From Pseudobdellovibrionaceae bacterium (lineage in GTDB: Bacteria > Bdellovibrionota > Bdellovibrionia > Bdellovibrionales > Bdellovibrionaceae), in contig CANFQX010000008.1 of NCBI GenBank assembly GCA_947449255.1, forward strand, positions 1 to 64,000: DNA of 64,000 nucleotides, written 5' to 3'. Shown piece by piece: positions 36,249 to 44,301 of this stretch. How positions within the stretch are numbered: the stretch's first letter is position 1; every line of letters starts with the position of its first letter. The position numbers were made by a program, and so were the translations under genes. The notes beneath the pieces are model-generated. The model searched no databases, was not told the DNA's origin, and was given only the letters and a program-made list of their open reading frames with translations.

Positions 36249-36671
36249 ATGAGAAATCAATACAATGAATATTCAAATCTTAAAATGACTCAAAATGCTC
36301 TTAAATTTAAAGTGCAGGAGGAGTTTGAGCAATATGAGTTAAGCGATGAGTTTTTCGATAGGCTTCATGAGGAAATTATGAAAAAAGTTGCTCAAGTAGA
36401 GATAGAGTATGAACCTGTTATATTCAATTCAGAAAAGCAGCTAAATCCAAATTGGCGAAGCTGGGTTTTCCCATTGAGGGGGCTGCTCTCTTTAGTTTTT
36501 GTCATGTCTTGGATTTTTCAAATATTGTGTTTCATCTCAATTTCCTTAGTTTCAACGGTGCGCATATCAAAGGAAAATGCCGAGAGGAATCAACTTGAGG
36601 ATTTTTTTATCTGGAAGCTCAGTGATGAAATGAAGCTTTCGTCGAATGAAGAAAAAGAGCAGCATTTGTGA
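36249..36671 (+). CDS. Putative membrane anti-sigma factor
   Basis: A 140-residue protein: about 75 cytoplasmic, acidic residues (VQEEFEQYELSDEFFDRLHE), one transmembrane segment (about 80-105, LLSLVFVMSWIFQILCFISI) and a short charged tail. No anti-sigma domain motif such as HxxxCxxC is visible. The role is inferred from position, as the ATG is preceded by GGAGGGGTGAA and lies right behind the sigma stop codon. Confidence 0.6.
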   Translation: MRNQYNEYSNLKMTQNALKFKVQEEFEQYELSDEFFDRLHEEIMKKVAQVEIEYEPVIFNSEKQLNPNWRSWVFPLRGLLSLVFVMSWIFQILCFISISLVSTVRISKENAERNQLEDFFIWKLSDEMKLSSNEEKEQHL

Positions 36672-36708
36672 CGAGGCCAAATCTGGCCTCGAAAAAAATT
36701 CAAAAGAA

Positions 36709-37122
36709 TTATGCCGCTTCTTTGTGGATTTTACTCCAAACTTTTTCAAATTTGACTTGTAAAGTTCCAGCATTAAAAGGCTTAGAAATATAGTCAGAAA
36801 CACCGAGCATAGCTGCTTTAACAATGTTCTTCTGTTCAGCCTCTGAAGTCACCATTATGAATGGAATTGAACTGGTGTTTTCATCCGACCGGCAGAACTG
36901 AAGAAGATCGATGCCTTTCATTCCTGGCATATTCCAATCTGAAATAATAAGACCGTAAGGCTGACCAGACGTGTTGGCTTCTTTAATCATGGGTAATGCT
37001 GTTTTTCCGTCATCAGCTTCATCAACATTTGTATAGCCAAGTGCCTTGAGCTCTTTTCTAAGAACTTTTCGCATTGTTGAGAAGTCATCCACCACTAGAA
37101 TTCTTGTTGTTACGGGAAACAC
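36709..37122 (-). CDS. CheY-like single-domain response regulator
   Basis: A 137-residue receiver domain with RILVVDDFSTMRKVLRKEL (acidic pair), the phospho-Asp in LIISDWNMPGM, the Thr in IMVTSE and the Lys in YISKPF. The sequence after the acidic pair, STMRK, and ALGYTNVDEADDG, are as in chemotaxis CheY. It would bind the flagellar switch when phosphorylated. No chemotaxis operon is adjacent. GTG start with GGAGG 4 nt upstream. A palindromic stem CGAGGCCA/TGGCCTCG (36672-36691) separates it from the convergent anti-sigma gene. Confidence 0.88.
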   Translation of the reverse strand: MFPVTTRILVVDDFSTMRKVLRKELKALGYTNVDEADDGKTALPMIKEANTSGQPYGLIISDWNMPGMKGIDLLQFCRSDENTSSIPFIMVTSEAEQKNIVKAAMLGVSDYISKPFNAGTLQVKFEKVWSKIHKEAA

Positions 37123-37244
37123 GATGCCTCCATTCAGTTAGTTTGATCGTGATCACAGACGCTAAAGGTATTGAATAACTTGCTCAGGTCTGCAGTAATC
37201 CAATATTACATCGGCTAATTTGGGAACTAACTAAATAGGAGAGC

Positions 37245-37281
37245 CTTAAAATAAAATTTAGACAGAGGTACTTCGCCTCTG
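37245..37281 (-). terminator. Possible terminator of the TonB/barrel/peptidase operon
   Basis: Stem CAGAGG/CCTCTG (37263-37268 with 37276-37281), followed on the minus strand by TCTAAATTTTATTTT, 50 bp past the stop codon. The T tract is broken. Confidence 0.4.
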
Positions 37282-37330
37282 AAGCTTTAACAAATGTCTC
37301 ACTTTATTTCAATTCAGGTAAAAAGTGGCG

Positions 37331-38398
37331 TTAAAGTGAATTTTTCGTTTGAAAGGCAGCTAGAACTTCTTTAAGTCCTGCACTCGGGTTTTTCTCTTCT
37401 TCTAAGAATCGACACTGGGCTAAAAATTTTTCAAAATCGTGGCCGGTGATTTCGTAAAGTTTTTCAAAGTCTCCAAGATCTTGCATGTAGGTTTTGTAAA
37501 TCAGAAGTCTAGCATTATTAAGTTTGGCTGATGCAAATTTTGAATAATTGCGAGTCTTCATTTTCGGCTGAATGGTTTCAGAAAAGCGTTTTTGTATTTC
37601 TGAAATGCGCTCGTTTCTTTTTGATTCTATCCTATCCTTTGGAGCTTGGACTTTATACCATTCTTCGAGGTCTCTAAGCTCAACAGAGATAAATTCAGAA
37701 AATATTTTTTCATCTTCATTTTCATTTTTTACTTCAGCCAGTGTTGGAGAATTGGGACCTTCAGTTTTCATGAAATAGATTTCGGCACCTTTTCCACCCA
37801 AAAAGCTGGCTAGGCTTTCATTGAAATCAGCTTCATGCTTAATAAATAAAGTTGCGTGGACTGTTTCGTGAATAATTGTATTAACTAAATCATAATCTTT
37901 ATAGCGAAGCATGGAGCTTAAGACGGGATCTGTAAACCAACCCAGAGTGCTATAAGCAGAAACTCCTCGGAGGTAAGTATCGAGCTCATCGCCTTTTAAT
38001 AGGCGTTCTTCATCTTGCGCCTCTTGCTCAGTAAAAAAACCTTTATAAGGCATCTTGCCAAGGACGGGATAACTCCATTCATAATGCTTTAGCTCCCAAC
38101 GATAGGCGGCACTGACGACATAGGTGACAAAGGGACGATCGAGTTTCACAAAAGACGTATAATTTTTTGTTTTTGAGAGATGAAGCTGACTTTCGGCAAA
38201 GGCACGAGCCTTTTGAGCAAGCTCAAGTTTTCTTTTTTCTTCAGCATTCAATCTGGGGTCTTTGAGTGCTTCTTCAACGGGAACTCGGCTATTTAAAATC
38301 TTGATTTGATTGTAGGCCGAGGTCCAAATATATTTCATTTGGCAACCAGACAAAACTGGCAACAGCAGGATTACGATTTTTAGTTTCAAAGGATCCAA
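37331..38398 (-). CDS. Predicted aminopeptidase lipoprotein (COG4324-like)
   Basis: The 355-residue protein has a lipoprotein signal ending LLPVLSG-C (Cys19), then a metallopeptidase core with HETVHATLFIKHEADFNESLASF, holding HExxH and a downstream Glu as third ligand. SAYSTLGWFTDPVLSSM is typical of the COG4324 predicted aminopeptidases. It should act in the periplasm, membrane-anchored. Its start overlaps the barrel-protein gene end by 13 bp, so it is in the same operon. Confidence 0.85.
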   Translation of the reverse strand: MDPLKLKIVILLLPVLSGCQMKYIWTSAYNQIKILNSRVPVEEALKDPRLNAEEKRKLELAQKARAFAESQLHLSKTKNYTSFVKLDRPFVTYVVSAAYRWELKHYEWSYPVLGKMPYKGFFTEQEAQDEERLLKGDELDTYLRGVSAYSTLGWFTDPVLSSMLRYKDYDLVNTIIHETVHATLFIKHEADFNESLASFLGGKGAEIYFMKTEGPNSPTLAEVKNENEDEKIFSEFISVELRDLEEWYKVQAPKDRIESKRNERISEIQKRFSETIQPKMKTRNYSKFASAKLNNARLLIYKTYMQDLGDFEKLYEITGHDFEKFLAQCRFLEEEKNPSAGLKEVLAAFQTKNSL

Positions 38399-38958
38399 GT
38401 TATTCCAGCTTTAAAAGCTGAATCATCAGTTTGCGAATCACTGCTGATTGGTGTTTTCCACGCATCATAGCTAAATTTTAAACCAAAGAAATCAGTCAGG
38501 GCAATTTTAAGACCAACACCATAACTTGGAGCCGTGGCTTTCTCGGGCGTATTGCTGTAGGAGTCCTGCCCTTCAATTTTAGTTTTTTGGCTGCGGGTGA
38601 TTTGTGCAACTCCACCTTTAATATAAGGCTGGAAAAGGGCTTTTTTGTCAGACAGCATGAATATTAAATCTGATCCCAAAACCTGAGATTTTTGCTCTAT
38701 CGTTCTTTGAGGATCTGCCGTGTAGGCTTTGGCTTCAACGATAGCGGTGGAATCCGTGTAGCTCAATTCAAGAGCAATTCTTTCCCAAAAATAGAGCGAC
38801 ATAGAACCAGTGAAGGTCTCTGATTTGTTATTATTATTTTGATCATAAGTTTGCGTTTTGTAACCGTAGGAAGCGCCCAACTCTGTGTAAATTGCGTTGG
38901 CGGGAATTGAACTTAAACCGAATATCATCATTAAAGTAAGCAGACTTAAAGTTTTCAT
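38386..38958 (-). CDS. Outer-membrane beta-barrel protein
   Basis: The 190-residue protein has a signal peptide (KTLSLLTLMMIFGLSSIPANA, start at 38958) and then alternating strands typical of an OmpA/OmpW-like barrel (YTELGASYGYKTQTY, GSMSLYFWERIALELSY, FGLKFSYDAW), ending in FKAGITWIL with the hydrophobic C-terminal residue of barrel proteins. Function unknown. It lies between a TonB-like gene and the lipoprotein peptidase in one operon. Confidence 0.7.
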   Translation of the reverse strand: MKTLSLLTLMMIFGLSSIPANAIYTELGASYGYKTQTYDQNNNNKSETFTGSMSLYFWERIALELSYTDSTAIVEAKAYTADPQRTIEQKSQVLGSDLIFMLSDKKALFQPYIKGGVAQITRSQKTKIEGQDSYSNTPEKATAPSYGVGLKIALTDFFGLKFSYDAWKTPISSDSQTDDSAFKAGITWIL

Positions 38959-39032
38959 ATATTGATATTCTAACAAGTCCAGTTCACGGTTACAAAAGCC
39001 CATCATTAATTCTAGACCAAAGAAAGAACCTA

Positions 39033-39896
39033 TTAGTGCCTAACTAAGATGGGTGCCGGATATCTCACGTTAAATGCAAATTTTAAATGAATAAAACCAT
39101 CGTCTTGAATCATTTCTTTGGGGGGATTAGGGAAAACTCTGGCCTCTTTGAAGGCCTCAATCGCGGCACTATCGAAAGACTTGATGCCAGAGGGTTTCAT
39201 GATGAGGGCCTGTTTTAAAAAACCATTTTCATCCAGCAGGAATTCAACTTGAGAGTTCCAGTTTTTATCACCAGCATTAAAAGCGGATATTCTATCGAAG
39301 CCATTGATTGCATTTTGAACTCTGGCTTCCCAGCGGTACCGAATCAGCTCTTCAACTCGGGCATAAAATGAATAATATAAATAGCGGTCCGTGTTCAATG
39401 ATGTAAATGAACCCACCTTAACATCGGCTGGAAGCGAGTCTCCATTTGTTGAAATTTCATGATTCATTTCTTGGAGCTCTTTTGAGATATCTACTTCCCG
39501 ATAACCATCCTCCGAAGAAGAATAAGTCGAATGGGTCTTTTTTTCTAATTGAGACCGAGTAGGTTGAAGGGTTTGGTTTTTTGTCATCCCATTTGCAGCA
39601 GCTTGAGTTTCATTTTTTACACGTTGTTTCTCTTGAGAAAGGAAACGAGAGGGCGTCTCATCTTCGGGAATTTTTATTTTTTCTGGAGCAAGTGCACTCC
39701 GTACAATTTGAAGATCTTTCTTAGGTAGACTCTTTGCTGAATCTTTTTTATCAGAAGGAGACTCAAGAGAAATTTCAATATTCTCAACTTTAGTGCGATT
39801 TGCTGAGGGCTGAAGGAATGACCAAAATGACATTCCCACTAGGAAAAGGACATGAATTAATAGGCTGAGGCTAAGGGCTTTTATGATTCGTTCCAT
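39033..39896 (-). CDS. TonB-family energy transducer
   Basis: The 287-residue protein has one N-terminal membrane anchor (ALSLSLLIHVLFLVGMSFW), a Lys/Glu/Ser-rich linker across the periplasm, and a C-terminal TonB domain with YRWEARVQNAI, EFLLDENGFLKQALIMKPSG, SFDSAAIEAFKEARVFPNPP and IHLKFAFNVRY. It would transmit proton-motive force from an ExbBD-type motor to an outer-membrane receptor. No exbB or exbD is nearby. ATG 39908 is an alternative start in the loop of a palindrome. Confidence 0.8.
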   Translation of the reverse strand: MERIIKALSLSLLIHVLFLVGMSFWSFLQPSANRTKVENIEISLESPSDKKDSAKSLPKKDLQIVRSALAPEKIKIPEDETPSRFLSQEKQRVKNETQAAANGMTKNQTLQPTRSQLEKKTHSTYSSSEDGYREVDISKELQEMNHEISTNGDSLPADVKVGSFTSLNTDRYLYYSFYARVEELIRYRWEARVQNAINGFDRISAFNAGDKNWNSQVEFLLDENGFLKQALIMKPSGIKSFDSAAIEAFKEARVFPNPPKEMIQDDGFIHLKFAFNVRYPAPILVRH

Positions 39897-39897
39897 A

Positions 39898-39920
39898 TTT
39901 CGTCTCATTTTAAGACGAAA
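39898..39920. repeat. Palindrome at the start of the TonB-like gene
   Basis: Perfect 8-bp inverted repeat TTTCGTCT/AGACGAAA with loop CATTTTA. It lies 1 bp before ATG 39896 and encloses the alternative ATG 39908, so it could fold in the mRNA and cover the start, or be a protein-binding site. Confidence 0.4.
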
Positions 39921-39942
39921 CTGGACCTTCTTGCAAGCTGGC

Positions 39943-39969
39943 TAAAGTTGAAACGAATTTTTCCGATAA
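39943..39969 (+). promoter_or_regulatory. Near-consensus sigma-28 (FliA) promoter of the PilZ gene
   Basis: TAAAGTTG (39943-39950), 11 nt, TCCGATAA (39962-39969) against the FliA consensus TAAAGTTT-N11-GCCGATAA: 14 of 16 positions match with exact spacing. Transcription would start near 39977, 19 nt before the chosen start codon. Confidence 0.7.
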
Positions 39970-39995
39970 AGATCAGAGCCTTTATGGGAGGTAAA

Positions 39996-40511
39996 ATGGG
40001 AAAAGTTCTCGATATTAACGCGCGTCTCAATTTAAAAAACTATATCAATGAAGCCATCAGCCATCATAGTCAATCTGGTGATTTATTGGATATTACTGAG
40101 GCAAGACAAGAGATTTTGAGCCGGGATCGTCGTGAAGTGAAAAGGACCATTTTGACTGAATTCATTGGAGCAATGATTGTATTGCCAGAAAAGGGGCTAT
40201 TAAAAGTGGCTCTTCATGATATCTCTGAGAATGGATTGGCTTTTGAGATAGATATGGAAGAGGGATCTTTTATTAATGGCGAAGAAGTTGCTATGCGAGT
40301 TTATTTGAATCAGACAACTTACTTTTCTTTCACCGTTTGTATATCCAACCGACGCTTTATTGATGAAAACGGCACCATTCGTCATGGGACTAATTTTGTT
40401 AAAGGAACTGTGAATGATGTTGCACTCCATCATTTCATTAAATTCATTGAAAACATCAGCGCAAGTCTGAAAACAGACAGCGGCGACGTCCTGGTCTCAC
40501 AGATCTCTTAA
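39996..40511 (+). CDS. PilZ-domain c-di-GMP receptor-like protein
   Basis: A 171-residue cytoplasmic protein. PilZ domains bind cyclic di-GMP through RxxxR and D/NxSxxG. Here RDRREVKRT and VALHDISENGLAFEI supply both. GGGAGGT sits 4 nt before ATG 39996; the longer frame from 39948 would start inside the promoter. The first 60 residues are helical and unassigned, and the C-terminus ends in a helix. A FliA promoter upstream links it to motility. The nearby DgcB-like enzyme is a plausible source of its ligand. Confidence 0.8.
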   Translation: MGKVLDINARLNLKNYINEAISHHSQSGDLLDITEARQEILSRDRREVKRTILTEFIGAMIVLPEKGLLKVALHDISENGLAFEIDMEEGSFINGEEVAMRVYLNQTTYFSFTVCISNRRFIDENGTIRHGTNFVKGTVNDVALHHFIKFIENISASLKTDSGDVLVSQIS

Positions 40512-40630
40512 TATAACCCCCTTTTCCGTAGACTTTGGATGTGGGATTTGTTGCAATTTAGTTGTGGTGAGAACTGCAACTGGATGTCGCAAATCTTACA
40601 GGAAAATTGTTCCAACTACGGAGGGTCTCA

Positions 40631-41950
40631 GTGAGCAAAGCAAAACGCAGGAAAATAGTCCTTGATACAAATGTCATTCTTTTTGATTCTCAAGCCATCT
40701 TGCGCTTTGGTGAGGCAGATGTTCATATTCCTATCTCAGTCATTGAAGAGGTCGATAAGTTTAAGAGAGATCAAGGCGAAAATGGACGTAACGCCCGTCA
40801 ATTTAGCCGCTTTATTGATGTCTTGAGAGCGAAGGGCTCCTTAGCGAGCGGTGTTCAAATAGATAATTCTGAAACCATGGTTTACATCAACACTGATTTA
40901 ATGCTGGCGGGAATGCCCTCAGAACTCGATCACCAAAAAGCGGATAACCGGATATTAAATACAGCACTTTCGCTGCAAAAACAGCATCCGCGCTATAAAG
41001 TGGAACTTATCACAAAAGATATAAATCTTCGGATTAAAGCTGATGTGTACGGAGTGGTCGCGAAGGATTATGATTCAAATAATAATATCAATCATGATGA
41101 CCTCTATGAAGGTTACCAAGAAATCATGGTGACTCCCGAGCAGATTGACACCTTTTATCGTGATAAACGATTTGTTACAGAGACCAAGCTTTATGGAAAT
41201 CAATACGTAATTATGAAGGATAATGGGAATGCCAACCATTCAGCGATCGGACGTTATAGCCTAGCTGACAATGCCATCGTTCCATTAATGCAAGCTGCTG
41301 AATCAATTTGGGGGATTCATGCCCGCAATGTGGAGCAAGCTTTTGCTCTTGATTGCCTTTTGAATGATGAAATTATGTTTGTATCCCTGGTTGGTAAAGC
41401 TGGTACTGGAAAGACCTTGATGGCTATTGCGGCGGGCCTTCATAAGACTTTGGATCATGGTAAGTTTCAAAGACTGTTAGTTTCTCGTCCGATCTTTCCA
41501 ATGGGGCGTGATATCGGATATTTGCCTGGAGATATCGAGCAAAAACTAAATCCTTGGATGCAGCCTATTTTTGATAATGTTGAGTTTTTAATGGGTTCAG
41601 ACAAAAAAGCGTCTGGTCGTGCACAAGAACTAATAAATCAAGGCATGCTCAATATTGAACCATTAACCTACATCCGAGGTCGCAGTATTCCCAAACAATA
41701 TCTGATCGTGGATGAGGCACAAAACTTGACTCCACATGAGATTAAGACGATCGTAACACGGGCCGGAAGGGGAACCAAAGTGGTCCTTACCGGTGACGTT
41801 TATCAGATCGATAATCCTTATGTTGATTCTGCAAATAGTGGACTGACATATGCCGTGGAGAGATTTAAGGGGCATCCAATTGCTGCCCATGTCACTCTAA
41901 CAAAAGGTGAACGATCTGAACTGGCGGAGTTAGCAGCTAATATTCTTTAG
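40631..41950 (+). CDS. PIN-PhoH family ATPase
   Basis: The 439-residue protein fuses a PIN-type RNase domain (residues 5-130; VLDTNVILFD and ISVIEEVDKFK give the acidic residues) to a PhoH ATPase domain with Walker A GKAGTGKT (about 255-262) and Walker B YLIVDEAQNLTP. Such PIN-PhoH (PhoH2/YlaK-like) proteins are RNA helicase/nucleases. I use GTG 40631, which has GGAGG 6 nt upstream; the frame extends to TTG 40607. It is followed after 10 bp by the MaoC gene. Confidence 0.88.
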   Translation: MSKAKRRKIVLDTNVILFDSQAILRFGEADVHIPISVIEEVDKFKRDQGENGRNARQFSRFIDVLRAKGSLASGVQIDNSETMVYINTDLMLAGMPSELDHQKADNRILNTALSLQKQHPRYKVELITKDINLRIKADVYGVVAKDYDSNNNINHDDLYEGYQEIMVTPEQIDTFYRDKRFVTETKLYGNQYVIMKDNGNANHSAIGRYSLADNAIVPLMQAAESIWGIHARNVEQAFALDCLLNDEIMFVSLVGKAGTGKTLMAIAAGLHKTLDHGKFQRLLVSRPIFPMGRDIGYLPGDIEQKLNPWMQPIFDNVEFLMGSDKKASGRAQELINQGMLNIEPLTYIRGRSIPKQYLIVDEAQNLTPHEIKTIVTRAGRGTKVVLTGDVYQIDNPYVDSANSGLTYAVERFKGHPIAAHVTLTKGERSELAELAANIL

Positions 41951-41960
41951 GAGTTTTATT

Positions 41961-42380
41961 ATGGAGCAAAAACAAATAGACGTTGGATACACTTCTGAAA
42001 TTTCTGTAAAAGTGACGGATAAAATGGTTCGGCAATTTGCAGAAATGTCGGGAGATCACAATCCAATTCATTTGGATGAAGCCTATGCTGCAACAACGCG
42101 TTTTGGTCGTCGGATAGCACACGGAATGATTTCGGGGGCGTTGATTTCACGCGCCCTTGTTGATTGTCTAGGTGGAGCCGGAATTTATTTGGGGCAATCT
42201 TTGAAGTTTGTAAATCCAGTTTTTATTGATGATACAATTAAGATCACCTTAAAAGTCACTGGTTTGCGAAAAGAAAAAGGCATTGCCACTGTTGAGACCA
42301 ATGTAACTAAAGAAAATGGTGATTTGGTGGTCAAGGGCGACGCTGTTATTATGCTTTCAACGGAACTTAGAAAAGCCTAA
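41961..42380 (+). CDS. MaoC-like (R)-specific enoyl-CoA hydratase
   Basis: A 139-residue hot-dog-fold hydratase, similar to PhaJ. The hydratase-2 motif is MSGDHNPIHLDEAYA, with the Asp/His catalytic pair, then FGRRIAHGMISGALI. It hydrates trans-2-enoyl-CoA and may link beta-oxidation to polyhydroxyalkanoate or fatty-acid synthesis. It follows phoH by 10 bp with GGAG upstream of the ATG. Confidence 0.85.
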   Translation: MEQKQIDVGYTSEISVKVTDKMVRQFAEMSGDHNPIHLDEAYAATTRFGRRIAHGMISGALISRALVDCLGGAGIYLGQSLKFVNPVFIDDTIKITLKVTGLRKEKGIATVETNVTKENGDLVVKGDAVIMLSTELRKA

Positions 42381-42392
42381 GAATCAAAAGAG

Positions 42393-43052
42393 CTATAACA
42401 ACTCTAAGAGTGATAATTTTAATTTGTCCTTAAGTTCCTCAATGTTCAATGTCATTGAGGAATTTAAAAGCTGCTCAAAACTGACCATGGTTTCAGTCTT
42501 AAATCCGCAGGGATTCATACCTACAAAGGCTGTTGGATCATTTTTTAAATTGATCGCGGCACCATGAAAAGTAATCCACTTTCGGACGCCTATACCCAGT
42601 GAAGCTATTTTCTGACTTTTAACCCATACTCCGGTTTCATCGCCCTCTGAATTAGTATTTGAATTTTTTTGTAGGGAGCGACCTGAAGCTTCTATGCCAT
42701 AATTGACCAGGGTTCTCACGATGGAGTCTTCTAAGACTCTGAGGTAGCCGACGATTTCTCTGCTTTTTCGGCCTTTTCTTTCCATTTTTAAATTTACAAT
42801 AGGATAAATAACAAGTTGGCTTGGACCATGATAGGTGGCGCGACCACCCCTGGAGACTTCGAGAATTTTTCCATTCCAGCCAAAAACATCCGTGGGCTGG
42901 GTGGCTCTTCCTAAAGTCACGACCGGTGGATGCGAACAGAATATCAAATACCCAGGAAGTGAGTCATTGTGGACAGCTTCAACTAAATCGAGTTGTTTTT
43001 GCAGGGCCTCTTCATAATCAATGAGTCCCCAATCTTGAAAAATTAAATCCAT
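42393..43052 (-). CDS. lipB: Octanoyltransferase LipB
   Basis: LipB transfers octanoate from acyl carrier protein to lysines of lipoyl domains, the first step of lipoate assembly. The 219-residue protein contains RGGRATYHGPSQLVIYP, KIASLGIGVRKWITFHG with the catalytic Lys, and FVGMNPCGF with the nucleophile Cys. ATG 43052 has AGGGG just upstream; a TTG at 43100 would add 16 residues. Its targets here are GcvH and the E2 protein, and LipA, the next step, is encoded near 52 kb. Confidence 0.94.
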   Translation of the reverse strand: MDLIFQDWGLIDYEEALQKQLDLVEAVHNDSLPGYLIFCSHPPVVTLGRATQPTDVFGWNGKILEVSRGGRATYHGPSQLVIYPIVNLKMERKGRKSREIVGYLRVLEDSIVRTLVNYGIEASGRSLQKNSNTNSEGDETGVWVKSQKIASLGIGVRKWITFHGAAINLKNDPTAFVGMNPCGFKTETMVSFEQLLNSSMTLNIEELKDKLKLSLLELL

Positions 43053-43179
43053 GGCCCCTTTTGCCACTCTTCGAAATTCTGTGCAACTTTTAGTTTTCAA
43101 TCATTGCTCTGGTGGTTGCTAAACGCTTTTTATTATTGCAAAATTTCCAAGTGAGCGAGTCCTTTTTTTCAGAGGTGAT

Positions 43180-44250
43180 GTGTTTTCAAAAGACATTCTT
43201 TTATTTTTTAGGTCGTTAGTGCAACTTTCAGCTCTGAGTGTAGTATTCACACTTTATTTGAGTGAGATCAATACAGCTGAAGCTGCCAATGTAAAGTCAG
43301 CCTCTGGAAAAAATGTTGGAAAAACAAAGCCTTCGGAAGATAATGAACCCTCAGATTCGGATCTTTTGGAGCCCAAAATGCCTCCCGTCGAACCTGAAAA
43401 GCCCCTAATCACAGAGGCCGCAGCTTATTTAAAGAGTTCCAAAGAAGGAATTTCTGAACGGGTTATTATCTTGGCCAATGAAATCGATGCTTTGTTTGGC
43501 AATACCCGGGCACTGGACGAGTATTACAATAGCACTTTCGTGATAACACAAAAGTCGTACTTAAATACCTTGGGATCAGGATCCTATGATATTCAGTCTA
43601 CCCTTGATCTGAGTTTGCCAAACCTAAGATACACTGAAGAGCGCATTCGTCGTTGGTGGTCAGGATTAGGTGCAACAGAGGCAGAAAAGGAAAAAGAAAA
43701 ACAGAGGGTTTCTAAGGCAGAATTTAAAGAACTCAATCCTTGGGAATTTAATCAGGGATCTGGGGCTAGGCTAAGTCGTCCTCCCGCTTTTAATATTCAT
43801 GCTCGCGCCAGCAAGAATTTTTTGTCCAAACATTTTGTTCACCATTTTATGGAGCAAGTGAATTGGGATTCTGAGCGCTTGTGGGAAGAAACCACTTCGT
43901 TGAATTCAGATTTTGGATTGAGTGAAAAATTGTTATTTCGGTTCCTAAATCAAGCGGATTGGGGCATTAGTGACAATAAGTTTGGAACAACTCATGGCCC
44001 CTCGCTGATTTTTAGTATTGATAAAGTGAGCGCGACTTCTTTTGACATTCGAATGTTTAACTGGACTGAAGAAAATAGATTGTACCTTCAAAAATACACT
44101 GCAGGATTAACCTACAGGACGAATTTGCATCCTTTAGATTGGTTTTTCATTCAGATCACTCCAGAGCTTTCGTGGCCAAGAACCGAGGACTTTAGAAGTG
44201 TTTGGACAATTTATTTAACCTTAGATATCGTCTTTGGAAATAAAAAATAA
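43180..44250 (+). CDS. Secreted hypothetical protein, likely outer-membrane or periplasmic
   Basis: A 356-residue protein with a long hydrophobic signal (LLFFRSLVQLSALSVVFTL, cleavage probably after TAEA). After a Pro/Glu-rich linker it has a beta-rich end with SLIFSIDKVSATSFDIRMFN, AGLTYRTNLH and TIYLTLDIVFGNKK, in the style of a barrel or beta-sandwich. No family recognised. GTG start, with AGAGGTGAT just upstream. The following methyltransferase gene is 51 bp away. Confidence 0.55.
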   Translation: MFSKDILLFFRSLVQLSALSVVFTLYLSEINTAEAANVKSASGKNVGKTKPSEDNEPSDSDLLEPKMPPVEPEKPLITEAAAYLKSSKEGISERVIILANEIDALFGNTRALDEYYNSTFVITQKSYLNTLGSGSYDIQSTLDLSLPNLRYTEERIRRWWSGLGATEAEKEKEKQRVSKAEFKELNPWEFNQGSGARLSRPPAFNIHARASKNFLSKHFVHHFMEQVNWDSERLWEETTSLNSDFGLSEKLLFRFLNQADWGISDNKFGTTHGPSLIFSIDKVSATSFDIRMFNWTEENRLYLQKYTAGLTYRTNLHPLDWFFIQITPELSWPRTEDFRSVWTIYLTLDIVFGNKK

Positions 44251-44301
44251 TTAATAAATTAAAATAAATAAAAAGTGGCGAAAGCTGTAAGGGCGATAAA
44301 A

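Noticed and set aside
36672..36691. Hairpin CGAGGCCA/TGGCCTCG as terminator
   Set aside because: No T run follows on either strand, so it is kept only as a stem between convergent genes.
39948..39995. Start of the PilZ gene at 39948
   Set aside because: The codon lies in the sigma-28 promoter; GGGAGGT is before ATG 39996.
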